A DNA stretch of 64,000 nucleotides from Bog-756 sp963737625 (GTDB lineage: Bacteria; Actinomycetota; Acidimicrobiia; Acidimicrobiales; RAAP-2), in assembly GCA_963737625.1 (NCBI GenBank), contig CAVTTK010000005.1, positions 558,001 to 622,000 on the forward strand, read 5' to 3'. Made by a program: the position numbers and the translations under genes. Below the pieces are notes generated by a model, which worked only from the letters and a program-made list of their open reading frames with translations, had not been told where the DNA came from and ran no database searches. Position 1 is the stretch's first letter; every line of letters begins with the position of its first letter. Below, in pieces: positions 1 to 8,808 of the stretch.

Positions 1-1480
1 TGGCCGCATAGAGGGCGATGTCGGCGTCCTGGAGCAGCCGGCCCGGCGACGGGCGGTCTCCCTCGGCATAGCCGACACTGGCCGTGACGGAGAGCGGCAC
101 CTCACTCCCCGGGACCTCGAAGCTGGCGGAGAGAACGTCGAGCACGCGATCGGCCACCACCTGGGCTCCCTCGGCCAGGGAGGCGCCTTCGGCCAGCACC
201 ACGAACTCGTCCCCCCCGAGCCGACCGACGGAGTCTCCCCGCCGGAGGGCACTGGTTAACCGGGCTCCCACGGCCATGAGCAACTCGTCTCCCACAGCGT
301 GTCCGAGCGTGTCGTTGATGTCCTTGAAGTCATCCAGATCGATGAACAACGCGGCCACGGCAATGCCCTCCCGGCGACTGCGGGAGAGCATCTGATCCAG
401 ACGGTCGAGGATGAGGGCCCGATTGGGGAGGCCGGTCAGCGGATCGTGGAGCGCCTGATGACGCAGCTCGTCGGTCCGCTCCCGGACGAGGCTCAGCGCC
501 CGTGTGCGACCGGTGGCCAACACGAAGATCACCAGTCCGAGCAGCAGGCTGATCAGGATGCCTCCGAGCAGCACGGCCAGCGCGTTGGTGTTGCCGATGA
601 TGCCGCTTCCGGGGGTCACCCGCGCAACATGGACATGCCATCCGTTGTGCAGATCGACGGTCTGGGTCTGGGCACCGGTTGGCGCCGTCCCTGCAGTGAA
701 CTTCACCGCACCCGAACCAGTTCCGTAGTGCAGGGCCACGGCGGTATGGGGATGTCCGGCCAACGCGGTGGTCAGAAGAACATGGGGGGCCACCTGGGTG
801 CCCACCCATCCGAGGAACGCGCTGCGTCGGCCAGCCACCGTCGGGGGCACCACGCCTCGTTCATAGATCGCGGTGCCCACGGCGAGATCGACCGTCGTTC
901 CGGTCCCGTAGGGCAGGTAGGCGCTCTGACCGGAGTCCCGGGACTTCAGGAAGCTCGAACCCAGGGCGGTACCGCACAGGTCGAGGGCCGGAGGTGTGGC
1001 ACTGACTCCGCTCGGTGACGAGGCCAGGGTGGCGAAGCAGTAGTAGGGCCGAGGACCCGGTGGGCTCACCTGGAACGAGCCGGTCGGCGCCCCCGTGGCG
1101 GCCTCGGACCGGAGAGCGAACTGGGAGAGTTGCGAGGCCGGTACCAGCACGACATCCCCAATGCCGATGAGCTCAGGAAAACGCGTGAACAGACGGTCTG
1201 AGGAAACCCACTGGAGAAATTGGGCCTCCGTCGCCCCAGGATTGTTGATGATGAATGCCCCGGTGTTCACGGCCAGGTCCTGTTCCCGTTGAATGGCCAG
1301 CTTCAGGGTTGAAGCGATCTCCACCGCGGTGGTCAGGGATGCGGCATGGGACTTCTGGCTGGTATCGCGGGCCACGGCCTGCGATCCGACGATCGAGCAG
1401 CAAACACCCGCCGCTACGACGAGGAGTGCCCCGACCATCCAGCCGCGTTGCCGAAGTCTCACACCGGAGGGTGACGTCAC
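1..1480 (-). CDS. CHASE-like sensor / GGDEF diguanylate cyclase (3' end beyond window)
   Basis: Predicted membrane-bound diguanylate cyclase that makes c-di-GMP from GTP. About 493 residues are visible and the C-terminus runs off the left edge. Order: short cytoplasmic N-terminus, membrane segment near residues 12-32, extracytoplasmic CHASE-like region of about 260 residues, second membrane segment just before the catalytic domain, then GGDEF. Visible catalytic motifs are HDPLTGLPNR, IDLDDFKDINDTLGH and RLGGDEFVVL, with the F of GGDEF at about residue 426. The signature is intact, so activity is likely. The start is taken at GTG 1480, which overlaps the stop of a short upstream ORF (GTGA); GTG 1462 is an alternative. 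The ligand cannot be told from sequence. Confidence 0.85.
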   Translation of the reverse strand, partial: MTSPSGVRLRQRGWMVGALLVVAAGVCCSIVGSQAVARDTSQKSHAASLTTAVEIASTLKLAIQREQDLAVNTGAFIINNPGATEAQFLQWVSSDRLFTRFPELIGIGDVVLVPASQLSQFALRSEAATGAPTGSFQVSPPGPRPYYCFATLASSPSGVSATPPALDLCGTALGSSFLKSRDSGQSAYLPYGTGTTVDLAVGTAIYERGVVPPTVAGRRSAFLGWVGTQVAPHVLLTTALAGHPHTAVALHYGTGSGAVKFTAGTAPTGAQTQTVDLHNGWHVHVARVTPGSGIIGNTNALAVLLGGILISLLLGLVIFVLATGRTRALSLVRERTDELRHQALHDPLTGLPNRALILDRLDQMLSRSRREGIAVAALFIDLDDFKDINDTLGHAVGDELLMAVGARLTSALRRGDSVGRLGGDEFVVLAEGASLAEGAQVVADRVLDVLSASFEVPGSEVPLSVTASVGYAEGDRPSPGRLLQDADIALYAA

Positions 1481-1629
1481 GGTGTTGGGACCTCGTGCTG
1501 CGTCGACGGTGTCGTGGACCGGTCATGGCCGGACCGGCCAGAGGCGGGAGCAGGAGACCACAGAGTCGGCCAGGCAAACCGCGGGCTGCCGGGGGATGCC
1601 GATGATGCGTGGTCCATGCGCATGGCCAT
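1477..1629 (-). CDS. short upstream ORF coupled to the GGDEF gene
   Basis: A 50-residue ORF rich in Ser and Pro with no recognised domain. It is notable for its start: AGGAGG lies 7 nt before ATG 1629, one of the best Shine-Dalgarno sequences here. Its TGA overlaps the GTG of the diguanylate cyclase (GTGA), while that GTG has only a weak site of its own. It may be a leader ORF that couples translation, or the true N-terminus of the sensor separated by a frame change. No family match is recognised. Confidence 0.4.
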   Translation of the reverse strand: MAMRMDHASSASPGSPRFAWPTLWSPAPASGRSGHDRSTTPSTQHEVPTP

Positions 1630-1959
1630 GACAGTGCCTCCTTTGCGACTCCCAAAACGGCTGACGACGTTGGAGTTCGAAATTCGGGCTGGCAACGCAA
1701 TCCCACAACCAGGACTTATGTCATTCAGGAAGACCGAGTCTGGTACCAGTGATCTATCGACCGATCGCCGTCCTCACTTGAGCGGGCCCAGGGGACCGGC
1801 CCCGGAATGAAGAGCCTCGCCCGACCGTCCGACCTCTCGGCCCGGCCTGTCGGGAGGCCGACCGGGTCTGGGGTCCGGGCGGTCGCCGGGCCCCGCCTCC
1901 TGTGGCATGCCCCCAGGGCGACAGCTGCACCGGGGAGGGCCACCGGCGGTGCCTGGCGC
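1630..1959. other. gene-free stretch between GGDEF gene and membrane protein gene
   Basis: No convincing gene is seen. The part next to 1630 holds the ribosome binding site of the short ORF, and presumably the promoter of the GGDEF transcript. The rest lies downstream of the membrane protein gene, which ends at 1960. I see no clear T-tailed terminator. Confidence 0.4.
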
Positions 1960-2823
1960 TCATCCGAGCTCCGGCCGCTCCAGGAACTCCACCAGTCGGT
2001 CGCGACGCCGCCGTATCATCCGGAGCCCGTGGCGGTGCCCGAGGAAGAAGGCTGCGGCCGACAGCGCGGCGGTGACGACCACCCCGATGGCCAGGTCGGG
2101 GTCGGGGATCCGGCCCTGCCACCGGCCGGTGGTGACGGCCCAGGCGGCGAAGGCCGGCGCGGCCAGTATGCCGGTGATGGTCGGCACCAGGACGTAGGGG
2201 AGGAGGCACAAGGTGGCCCAACGCACCACCATCCGGCTCCACGGCCGTCGGTGTCGCCATCGCTCGGCCAGCGGGAGGGTGTGGTACGGGAAGGAGATGC
2301 CCAGCCAGCCGGCGATCCCGAGGCTCCCGATGGGCACCACGATGATGCCGATGATGGTGACCACGGTGGTGGTCCAGCGCTCCCGGTCGATGCCGATCCC
2401 GATGGCCACCAGTACGCAGACCGGGGTCACCAGCAGCCAGAGCACGGAGTTCTTGGCGTAGATGAGTCGGCGCAGTGCGTCGGGGTCGTCGATGGCCGCC
2501 ACCATCCTCGCGGCGTCGGAACCGAGAATATTCGTGGCTGGCACATCGGCCAGCATCCAGGTGGCCATCACCACCGGGAAGGCCAGGGCCCCGTGCAAGC
2601 TGAACAAGAGGTCCTGCAGAGGCAAGGGCAGCCACAGCCAGGCCACCGTGACCAGTGCGGCATTGAGCGCCACCACCAGTGGTGCTTCGTACGGCGCGGT
2701 GAAGGCCCGTCGCAACTCGGCCCGGAAGGCCGCCGGGTAACTCGTGGGCAGGGTGGAGGCCAGGAGGGCCCGGTCGCCCCGCGGCGCCGCTCCGCCAGCC
2801 ACGCCCTCAGTCATGCCCGTCAA
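1960..2823 (-). CDS. integral membrane protein, unknown function
   Basis: A 287-residue protein with about six hydrophobic segments (near residues 50-70, 78-95, 125-147, 152-178, 200-225 and 238-262) and a basic cytoplasmic C-terminus (HRHGLRMIRRRRDRL). The topology resembles polytopic actinobacterial membrane proteins, but no catalytic or transport motif is recognised and no function is assigned. It stands alone. The 215 bp between its start and the divergent DinB gene hold a 26-bp tandem duplication. Confidence 0.6.
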   Translation of the reverse strand: MTGMTEGVAGGAAPRGDRALLASTLPTSYPAAFRAELRRAFTAPYEAPLVVALNAALVTVAWLWLPLPLQDLLFSLHGALAFPVVMATWMLADVPATNILGSDAARMVAAIDDPDALRRLIYAKNSVLWLLVTPVCVLVAIGIGIDRERWTTTVVTIIGIIVVPIGSLGIAGWLGISFPYHTLPLAERWRHRRPWSRMVVRWATLCLLPYVLVPTITGILAAPAFAAWAVTTGRWQGRIPDPDLAIGVVVTAALSAAAFFLGHRHGLRMIRRRRDRLVEFLERPELG

Positions 2824-2858
2824 GCTACGCGGCCCCGGCGCGGTCGGGGCCGATGCCG

Positions 2859-2910
2859 CCCCACCGGTTCTTCGCCGTCGGCGACCCCACCGGTTCTTCG
2901 CTGTCAGTGA
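2859..2910. repeat. 26-bp tandem duplication
   Basis: Two adjacent 26-bp units (2859-2884 and 2885-2910) differ at only three positions. Both begin CCCCACCGGTTCTTCGC, and a degraded third unit follows. They sit in the intergenic region between the divergent membrane protein and DinB genes. Confidence 0.7.
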
Positions 2911-3038
2911 CCCCGGCGGTCCTACCGGTTCGGTTCCGGGGGGCGGCAGCCGGACCTACGCTGTCCGGTGGGGGCGGTGCCCGAGCGGCTGGCCGTGACG
3001 CCGGACGCTACGGGCGATGAGCGGAACCGGAGGGTGCA

Positions 3039-3557
3039 GTGGTCGAGGACATCCAGGACAGCCGTCGGACGGAGCCGCCGTACGTGCTGGACGAGCGGGC
3101 CATGCTCGAGGGGTGGTTGGAGTTCCACCGCACCACGCTGCTCTTCAAATGCGAGGGCCTCGACGACGCCCAGAGGAAGGCCCGCCCCGTGCCCACATCG
3201 CTCCTCTCCTTACACGGCCTGGTCCGGCACATGGCCGAGGTGGAGCGCAACTGGTTCCGCCGTGCTCTGCTCGACGACCCCACCGCTCCCTCCCTCTGGT
3301 CCGACTCGGCCCTGGACGACAGCGAGTTGGTACCTCTGGACGAGGCCGACTGGGACTCCGACCTGGCAGCATGGCAGGCCGAGTGCCGGGCCTCCCGCCA
3401 GAGCGCCGCCGGCCACTCTCTGGACGACACCGGGGTGCGGCAGGGGGAGCCCTGCTCGCTGCGGTGGATCTTCAACCACATGATCGAGGAGTACGCCCGC
3501 CACAACGGGCACGCCGATCTCCTCCGGGAGTTGGTGGATGGCTCCGTCGGCTGGTGA
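3039..3557 (+). CDS. DinB family (DUF664) protein
   Basis: A 172-residue cytosolic protein of the DinB/DUF664 superfamily, the fold of mycothiol- and bacillithiol-dependent transferases. Metal-ligand candidates are His in LHGLVRHMAE and the two His in the C-terminal helix EEYARHNGHADLLRE, where the family places its three-His site. The N-terminal block LEFHRTTLLFKCEGL matches the usual first helix. The start is GTG 3039, with GGAGGG just upstream. In actinomycetes these proteins act on thiol conjugates or detoxify; the substrate here is unknown. The gene is monocistronic and convergent with the sulfate operon. Confidence 0.82.
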   Translation: MVEDIQDSRRTEPPYVLDERAMLEGWLEFHRTTLLFKCEGLDDAQRKARPVPTSLLSLHGLVRHMAEVERNWFRRALLDDPTAPSLWSDSALDDSELVPLDEADWDSDLAAWQAECRASRQSAAGHSLDDTGVRQGEPCSLRWIFNHMIEEYARHNGHADLLRELVDGSVGW

Positions 3558-3625
3558 GATCCCGGGCCGGTCCTCCTCACCTCCCGCCCGACTGACCGTG
3601 GGCCGCAGGGCCGGCCCGCATCAAC

Positions 3626-4607
3626 TCAGGGAACGATGGCCTCGGTCAGCGGACGTTGGCGCGCCCGGGAACCGGCGCGCGAGATCCACACGGGTTCGCC
3701 GGGGGACAGTTCGAGTTCAGCGGCGGCACCCCGGCTCAGCTGCACCCAGGTCGGTTCGCCCCGCTCCATGGTGAGGTCCACCCGCACCTCGAATCCGAGA
3801 TGGGTGACGCGTTCCACCAATCCGGCGTGATCGCCGGCCCCGGGGTTTCGGTGGATGACCAGGTCGTGGGGACGGACCCACGACCCGTCGAGCTGGGTGG
3901 CCGGGCCCAGGAACTTCATCACGAACTCGTTGCTGGGGTGGTCGTACATCTCGGCCGGGTGGCCGATCTGCTCCAGCCGTCCCTCATTGATGATGGCCAG
4001 GTGGTCGGCGACCTCCATGGCCTCCTCTTGGTCGTGGGTGACCAGCACCGTGGTGACGGAGATCTTGGTGTGCAACTCCCGCAGCCAGACCCGAAGCTCC
4101 TGGCGGACCTGGGCGTCGAGCGCACCGAAGGGCTCATCCAACAGTAGGAGCTGGGGCTCGATGGCCAGGGCCCGGGCCAGGGCCATGCGCTGGCGCTGGC
4201 CTCCGGAGAGCTGCGACGGGTACCGGTCGGCCAGGTGGTCGATCTTGACCAGGTCCAAGAGCTCGTCGACCTTGGCGCGGATCTCGGCCTTGGGTCGCTT
4301 GCGGACCTCGAGGCCGAAGGCCACGTTCTTGCGCACCGTGAGGTGACGGAACGGCGCGTAGTGCTGGAAGCAGAAGCCGATGCCCCGGTCGCGCACCGGC
4401 ACGCCCGGTCACGTCCTCCCCGTCGAACTCGACGGTCCCCGAGTCGGGCACCTCCAATCCCGCCACCACCCGGAGCAGCGTGGATTTGCCGCCCCCGCTC
4501 GGACCCAACAGGGCGGTGAGGGAACCATCGGGGACCTCGAGACTCACGTCGTCGAGAGCAACGGCACTTCCGAATCGCTTGGAGACGGATCGGATCGTGA
4601 TCGCCAT
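3626..4607 (-). pseudogene. cysA: sulfate/thiosulfate ABC transporter ATPase, frameshifted
   Basis: ATP-hydrolysing subunit of sulfate import. The frame starting at ATG 4607 (AGGAGGA 8 nt upstream) holds the Walker A GPSGGGKST, then breaks at the C-run 4404-4406. Reading resumes in the next frame with the Q-loop FCFQHYAPF, signature LSGGQRQR, Walker B LLLLDEPFGALD and switch VLVTHDQEEA, followed by a TOBE-like tail. Removing one base restores TGVPVRDRG and a continuous protein of 326 residues, close to the family length of about 340. All ATPase motifs survive, so this is either a recent mutation or a consensus error. It is last in the sbp-cysT-cysW-cysA operon. Confidence 0.85.
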
Positions 4608-5452
4608 CGGGGGTTCCTCCTCTCGGTCGTCGGTTCTCTGCGGTCGGCCCCAACCAAGCCGAGTACGCCCAAGGCCACCAGCGCCAGGATGACTGCGCCA
4701 GCGTAGGCGGCTACGAGGTCGAGGTTGTCCACGCCGTCCAGGATGAACAGCGGCATGGTCTCGGTGCGACCGGCCACCAGTCCGGACACCACCGCCACTG
4801 CCCCGAACTCCCCGATCACCCGGGCCGTGGTCAGGGTCACGCCGTAGGCCAGGCTGCGCCGGATGGATGGGAGGGTGATCCGTCGGAAGATGGTGAAGGG
4901 GGAGGCCCCGAGGGTGGTGGCGGCCTGTTCCTGCTCGGTGCCGATCTCCTGGAGGACAGGCAGCACTTCGCGGACCACATAGGGCAGGGCCACGGTGGCT
5001 GAGGCCATGATGATGCCCGGCAGCGAGTAGATGATGTGGATGCCGTGGGCGTCCAGCCAATTGCCGAACCACCCGGTCTTGCCGTAGACGAGGACGAGGG
5101 CGATGCCCACCACCACCGGCGACACGGCCAGAGGCAGGTCGACGAAGGCGTCGAGGAGCCAGGCCCCGGGGAACCGGTGCCGGGCCAGAATGAGGGCCAC
5201 CCCTACGCCGAACGCGGTGTCCAGGGGCACGGCGATGAGCACCACCAGGAAGGTCAGCCACAGGGCATGGAGGCCGTCAGGCGTGGTGACGGCGTGCCAG
5301 GCCGCCCAGAAACCGTGCTGAAAGGCCCGGTAGAAGATGGACCCCACCGGGAGGACGACCAGCAGGCCCAGGTACCCGAGGGCGATGATCCGAAGGGGCC
5401 AGCGCCACCGGCCGGTCACGATGCCCCCCGGGTCATATGGCCTCACTGACAT
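4544..5452 (-). CDS. cysW: sulfate ABC transporter permease CysW
   Basis: A 302-residue inner-membrane permease with about six membrane helices. It carries the ABC-importer coupling loop EQAATTLGASPFTIFRRITLP, trimmed here as the EAA motif that contacts the ATPase. VIGEFGAVAVVSG is a hallmark of sulfate and molybdate permeases. The start at 5452 overlaps the cysT stop by 20 nt. The 3' end overlaps the cysA start by 64 nt, long for this operon, and its last 35 residues are hydrophilic and not typical of CysW. The natural end may therefore be earlier in other strains. Confidence 0.88.
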   Translation of the reverse strand: MSVRPYDPGGIVTGRWRWPLRIIALGYLGLLVVLPVGSIFYRAFQHGFWAAWHAVTTPDGLHALWLTFLVVLIAVPLDTAFGVGVALILARHRFPGAWLLDAFVDLPLAVSPVVVGIALVLVYGKTGWFGNWLDAHGIHIIYSLPGIIMASATVALPYVVREVLPVLQEIGTEQEQAATTLGASPFTIFRRITLPSIRRSLAYGVTLTTARVIGEFGAVAVVSGLVAGRTETMPLFILDGVDNLDLVAAYAGAVILALVALGVLGLVGADRREPTTERRNPRWRSRSDPSPSDSEVPLLSTT

Positions 5453-6314
5453 CGAACCGGCGGCGCAGGAGCCCGATGAGCAGCAGGACGGCGAGGGCGA
5501 TGGCCACCAGCACCACCGACACGGCCGCCGCCGCTCCCAGCTGGTCGCTCTGGGAGAGGCTGAAGATCCACGAGGAGGACACCTCGGTCTTGAACGGGAC
5601 GTTGCCCGAGATCAGTACCACCGACCCGTACTCGCCGATGGCCCGGGCGAAGGCCAGGCCGGCCCCGGCCAGCATGGCCGGGGCCAGGCTGGGCAGGATG
5701 ATCCGCCACAGGACCCGACCCGAGGAAGCCCCGAGCGAGGCGGCGGCCTCTTCGGTCTCTCGGTCCAACTCGGCCAGCACCGGCTGGACCGACCGCACCG
5801 AGAAGGGCAGCGTCACGAAGGCCAGGGCGAACAGGATGCCCCACCGGGTGTCAGCCACGTCGAGGTGGAAGGGACTGGTCGGCCCGTACAGCGTGAGCAG
5901 GGTGAGGCCGGCCACGATGGTGGGAAGGGCGAACGGCAGGTCGATGACGGCGTTCACCAGCTGCTTTCCGCGGAAGTCGTCCCGGACCAGCACCCAGGCG
6001 ATGATCAGGCCGGCTACGGCGTTGAAGGCCGCCACGGCCAACGATGACACCAGGGTCAGCTTGAAGGCCGCCACGGCCTCGGGCTGGCTGACCGCTGACC
6101 AGAAGGCACTCCAGCCTCCACTGAAGGCGTGGGCCACCAGAGCGGCCAGCGGGAGCACCACCAACAGGCTCAGATAGGTGACCGCCAGGGTGGGCCCGGC
6201 GATCCGTCCTACGGCCCGACGACCATGATGCTGGTGACGCGGCGAGGCTCCCGCCCCGACGAGGGTGGCGGGAGCCGGGAGCCGCTCGGCCTCAGCTACT
6301 GGAGGTGGAGACAC
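5433..6314 (-). CDS. cysT: sulfate ABC transporter permease CysT
   Basis: A permease of 293 residues and partner of CysW in the sulfate importer. About six membrane segments are seen, with the coupling loop EEAAASLGASSGRVLWRIIL and the conserved AFARAIGEYGSVVLISGN. The start is placed at GTG 6314, preceded by AGCAGGG, which leaves a 23-nt overlap with the sbp stop. GTG 6344 would add ten residues. The first membrane helix begins near PTLAVTYLSLLVVLPL, so a shorter N-terminus fits the family better. Confidence 0.88.
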   Translation of the reverse strand: MSPPPVAEAERLPAPATLVGAGASPRHQHHGRRAVGRIAGPTLAVTYLSLLVVLPLAALVAHAFSGGWSAFWSAVSQPEAVAAFKLTLVSSLAVAAFNAVAGLIIAWVLVRDDFRGKQLVNAVIDLPFALPTIVAGLTLLTLYGPTSPFHLDVADTRWGILFALAFVTLPFSVRSVQPVLAELDRETEEAAASLGASSGRVLWRIILPSLAPAMLAGAGLAFARAIGEYGSVVLISGNVPFKTEVSSSWIFSLSQSDQLGAAAAVSVVLVAIALAVLLLIGLLRRRFDVSEAI

Positions 6315-7332
6315 CCAGTCCCTGCTCGATCTTGGCCACCACACCGGTGCTGGGGGTGAAGAAGATCGTGTTGACCTTGGCCCACCCGCCCAGGCTGTCG
6401 ATGGTGAAGAGGGTCTTGGGCTTCGGGAACTTGAACTGGGCCGCCACGTTGGGCAGCACCGGACGGTAGCCCTGCTGGCCCCAGACCTTCTGGCCGGCCG
6501 GCGAGAGCAGGTAGGCCACGAAGGCCTTGGCCGCCGAGGGGTTGGTGGCCTTCAACGACACGGCGATGGGGTTCTGGATCAGGATGGTCTGCGGCGGGGT
6601 GATGATGGTGATGGGCTCCCCCTGTTTCGCGGCATAGAGGGCGTCGTCCTCGTAGTCGAGCAGGACGTCGCCCTCGCCGGACAGGAAGGTCTGCAGGGCG
6701 GTCGAGGCGCTGGACGGCTGGGCCACGGTGTTCTTCAGCAGCTTGGTGAGGTAGGCCGTGGCCTGGGCCTTGTTCTTGCCCTGGTTGAGCTGGGCGCCGT
6801 AGGCGGCCATCAGGTTCCACTTGGCGCTACCCGAGCTGAAGGGGTTGGGGGTGATGACCCCGACTCCACTCTGGATCAGGCTGGCCCAGTTGGTGATGTG
6901 CTTGGGATTGCCCTTCCGGACGACGAACGAGACGATGGAGTTGGTCACCATGCCCTTGGTGGGAGTGGCGCTCCACCTGGGGGAGACGATGCCCGCCTTC
7001 ACCAACTTGGTCATGTCGGGAGTCAAGGAGAAGTTGACCACGTCCGCGGGGAGGCCACTGGCCACGGCGGTCGACTGGGAGCCGGAGGCTCCGAACGACT
7101 GGGAGAAGGTCACGGCGGACCCGGCCGAGGAGGCGTTGAACGCCTTGATGAGGGCGGCATAGGCCGGCTTGGGGGTGGAGTACGCCACCAGGGCCACCGG
7201 ACCGGTGGCTGCTCCGGCGGTGGCGGGGATGGCCGCTCCGACGGCCAGGGTCAGTCCCAGGACAGCGGCGCCACCTCCGAGGCGGAGCTGGCGGGACGAT
7301 CGGGGACGGGAGGAGTTTCGCACGGGGCACAT
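6292..7332 (-). CDS. sulfate-binding periplasmic protein
   Basis: A 346-residue extracytoplasmic sulfate-binding protein of the Sbp/CysP family that delivers sulfate to CysTW. The signal peptide runs to about residue 42 (VLGLTLAVGAAIPATAGAA). Family blocks are VAYSTPKPAYAALIKAF, QSFGASGSQSTAVASGL, ADVVNFSLTPDM, TPNPFSSGSAKWNLMAAYG and GEGDVLLDYEDDA. No lipobox cysteine is visible, unusual for a Gram-positive binding protein, so anchoring is unclear. It is first in the operon. The start is ATG 7332; GTG 7323 is possible. A TTGACA lies at 7355-7360 on this strand, a plausible -35. Confidence 0.9.
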   Translation of the reverse strand: MCPVRNSSRPRSSRQLRLGGGAAVLGLTLAVGAAIPATAGAATGPVALVAYSTPKPAYAALIKAFNASSAGSAVTFSQSFGASGSQSTAVASGLPADVVNFSLTPDMTKLVKAGIVSPRWSATPTKGMVTNSIVSFVVRKGNPKHITNWASLIQSGVGVITPNPFSSGSAKWNLMAAYGAQLNQGKNKAQATAYLTKLLKNTVAQPSSASTALQTFLSGEGDVLLDYEDDALYAAKQGEPITIITPPQTILIQNPIAVSLKATNPSAAKAFVAYLLSPAGQKVWGQQGYRPVLPNVAAQFKFPKPKTLFTIDSLGGWAKVNTIFFTPSTGVVAKIEQGLGVSTSSS

Positions 7333-7354
7333 TCCAGACCAATCCGTCCTAATT

Positions 7355-7360
7355 TGTCAA
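7355..7360 (-). promoter_or_regulatory. candidate -35 box of the sulfate operon
   Basis: TTGACA on the minus strand, 23 nt before the sbp start, followed by an AT-richer tract. The -10 is not obvious, and the short distance suggests a very short leader. Weak evidence. Confidence 0.3.
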
Positions 7361-7446
7361 GTCAGTAGGGATGGTAGGAATACGGATCGGTTGGTGCCGG
7401 GATCTCGCGGGGCCTGGCCACCCAGATCACCATCGGCGGGACCGCG

Positions 7447-8316
7447 GTGGGGCTGGTGGCAGGGCGATCCCTCCGGGCCCCCCTTCTGTTCTCGGCCGTG
7501 ACGGGCACGCTTCCCGACGGTGACGGACAGATCGCACTCGGATCGTCCACCATGAGCCAGGTTCACGCCCGGGTGGGGTCCACGATCGAGGCGACCGTGC
7601 TGGCGCCGTCAGGCACCAAACGGACGGTGCCCCTCCGCGTGGTGTCCCAAGTGGCCTTCCCGGTACTGGGCGGAGCCGTGGGGCTGGGCAGCGGCGCGCT
7701 GATGACCATCTCGGGGCTGGTGTCCGCGGCGGGTCCCCCGAACCCGGAACAGGCGAGCTGCCGCCAGGGGATACTGGCCGACCAGAACGGCGGGATCCTG
7801 ATCGCCGTGGCCGCCGGGACCCGGGGACGCGCCGATGTGACCCGCTACCTCGGCACCTTCGGGTCCGTCACCGCCCTACCCATCACGCCCACGTCGTTGA
7901 TCAACTTCGGTGAGGCTGTCAACTTCCCCCTCAGCTTCGGGGCACTACTGGCCCTATTCGGGGCGGCCACGCTGGCCCACCTTCTCGTGGTCAGCGTGTC
8001 CCGCCGACGTCGGGAGATCGGCCTGCTGAAGGTGCTGGGCTTCGTGAACGGACAGGTGGTGGCGCCCGTGGGCTGGGAGGCCACGACGGTGGCGCTGGTT
8101 GGCATCGTCGTCGGCATTCCGCTGGGCATCATCGCCGGCCGGGCCACCTGGAACCTGTTCGCCGCCCACCTCGGGGTAGTCCCCGTCTCCGTGGTGCCGG
8201 TCGGTCTGGTGGCGGCCCTGGTGGTCGGTGTGCTGGTGGCGGCCAATCTGCTGGCCCTCGCTCCGGCCCTCGTGGCCGCTCGCTCGAAGCCCGGGCGGCT
8301 CCTGCGAACCCAGTGA
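7447..8316 (+). pseudogene. C-terminal half of an FtsX-like ABC permease
   Basis: Encodes the second half of a MacB/FtsX-type permease: part of the extracytoplasmic domain (LPDGDGQIALGSSTMSQVHA, then VGSTIEATVLAPSG) and the last three membrane segments with the cytoplasmic loop SVSRRRREIGLLKVLGFVNG. The frame is already open from 7378, and the residues upstream of GTG 7447 still read like the same domain. However, the N-terminal membrane helix, the first domain half and any RBS are missing. Intact relatives are about 400-850 residues. No ABC ATPase lies next to it. Most likely a truncated remnant in a decayed zone. Confidence 0.7.
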
Positions 8317-8390
8317 TCCGCGGTACCGACGGCCCGGGTCCTGACCGCCGTGATCCAGGGACTCGCTCGATCACCCGGTGGGGCGACCGC

Positions 8391-8618
8391 TCACGGTTGC
8401 CGGAGGGTACGGGCCTGTTGGATGTGGCTCATGCGTACCTGGGCCACCAGCCAATTGTCGGAGCGGGTCAGCTCCCGCTCGGCCGGTCGGTGGTGGTGGC
8501 CGGAAGGGGCGTCGGTGCGAGCGCCGCACCTCCGACAGACGGGCATCCGCCCGTTGGTCTCGGGGGCGTGATGCTCATCCAGTCGGCTTCCTACCTCTGA
8601 TGCCTCGGGTGTGGCCAT
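8391..8618 (-). CDS. small zinc-ribbon-like protein
   Basis: A 75-residue ORF. The C-terminal 50 residues look protein-like, with one CxxC pair (MPVCRRCGARTDAPSGHH) followed by NWLVAQVRMSHIQQARTLR. The first 25 residues may be extra, since ATG at the start of MPVCRRCG would also serve. I do not recognise the family. Confidence 0.4.
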   Translation of the reverse strand: MATPEASEVGSRLDEHHAPETNGRMPVCRRCGARTDAPSGHHHRPAERELTRSDNWLVAQVRMSHIQQARTLRQP

Positions 8619-8676
8619 GGTGCTCCGATCGCCCGACCACGGCCCGTCGGGCCGCGCCGGGCCTCTGGGATCGCCG

Positions 8677-8790
8677 CTAGCGGGTCAGCCCTTTCCGGGT
8701 CTGCTCCTTCTCCTTCTTGGCCTGTCGCTTCTCTTTGAGCGACTTGCCGGACTTCTTGGAGGCGGTCTTGCGGGGTGACTTGTCTGTCAT
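8677..8790 (-). CDS. 37-residue lysine-rich small protein
   Basis: A very basic protein of 37 residues (KTASKKSGKSLKEKRQAKKE) starting at ATG 8790 with AGGGGG 5 nt upstream and ending at 8677. Similar tiny Lys-rich proteins with the GKSLKEKR core occur widely in Actinobacteria; their role is unknown, and the charge suggests nucleic-acid or ribosome contact. Its composition (14 Lys plus Arg) is unlikely for chance ORFs at this GC. It is too short for common gene-calling cut-offs. Confidence 0.6.
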   Translation of the reverse strand: MTDKSPRKTASKKSGKSLKEKRQAKKEKEQTRKGLTR

Positions 8791-8808
8791 GGATCCCCCT
8801 TCCCTGGG

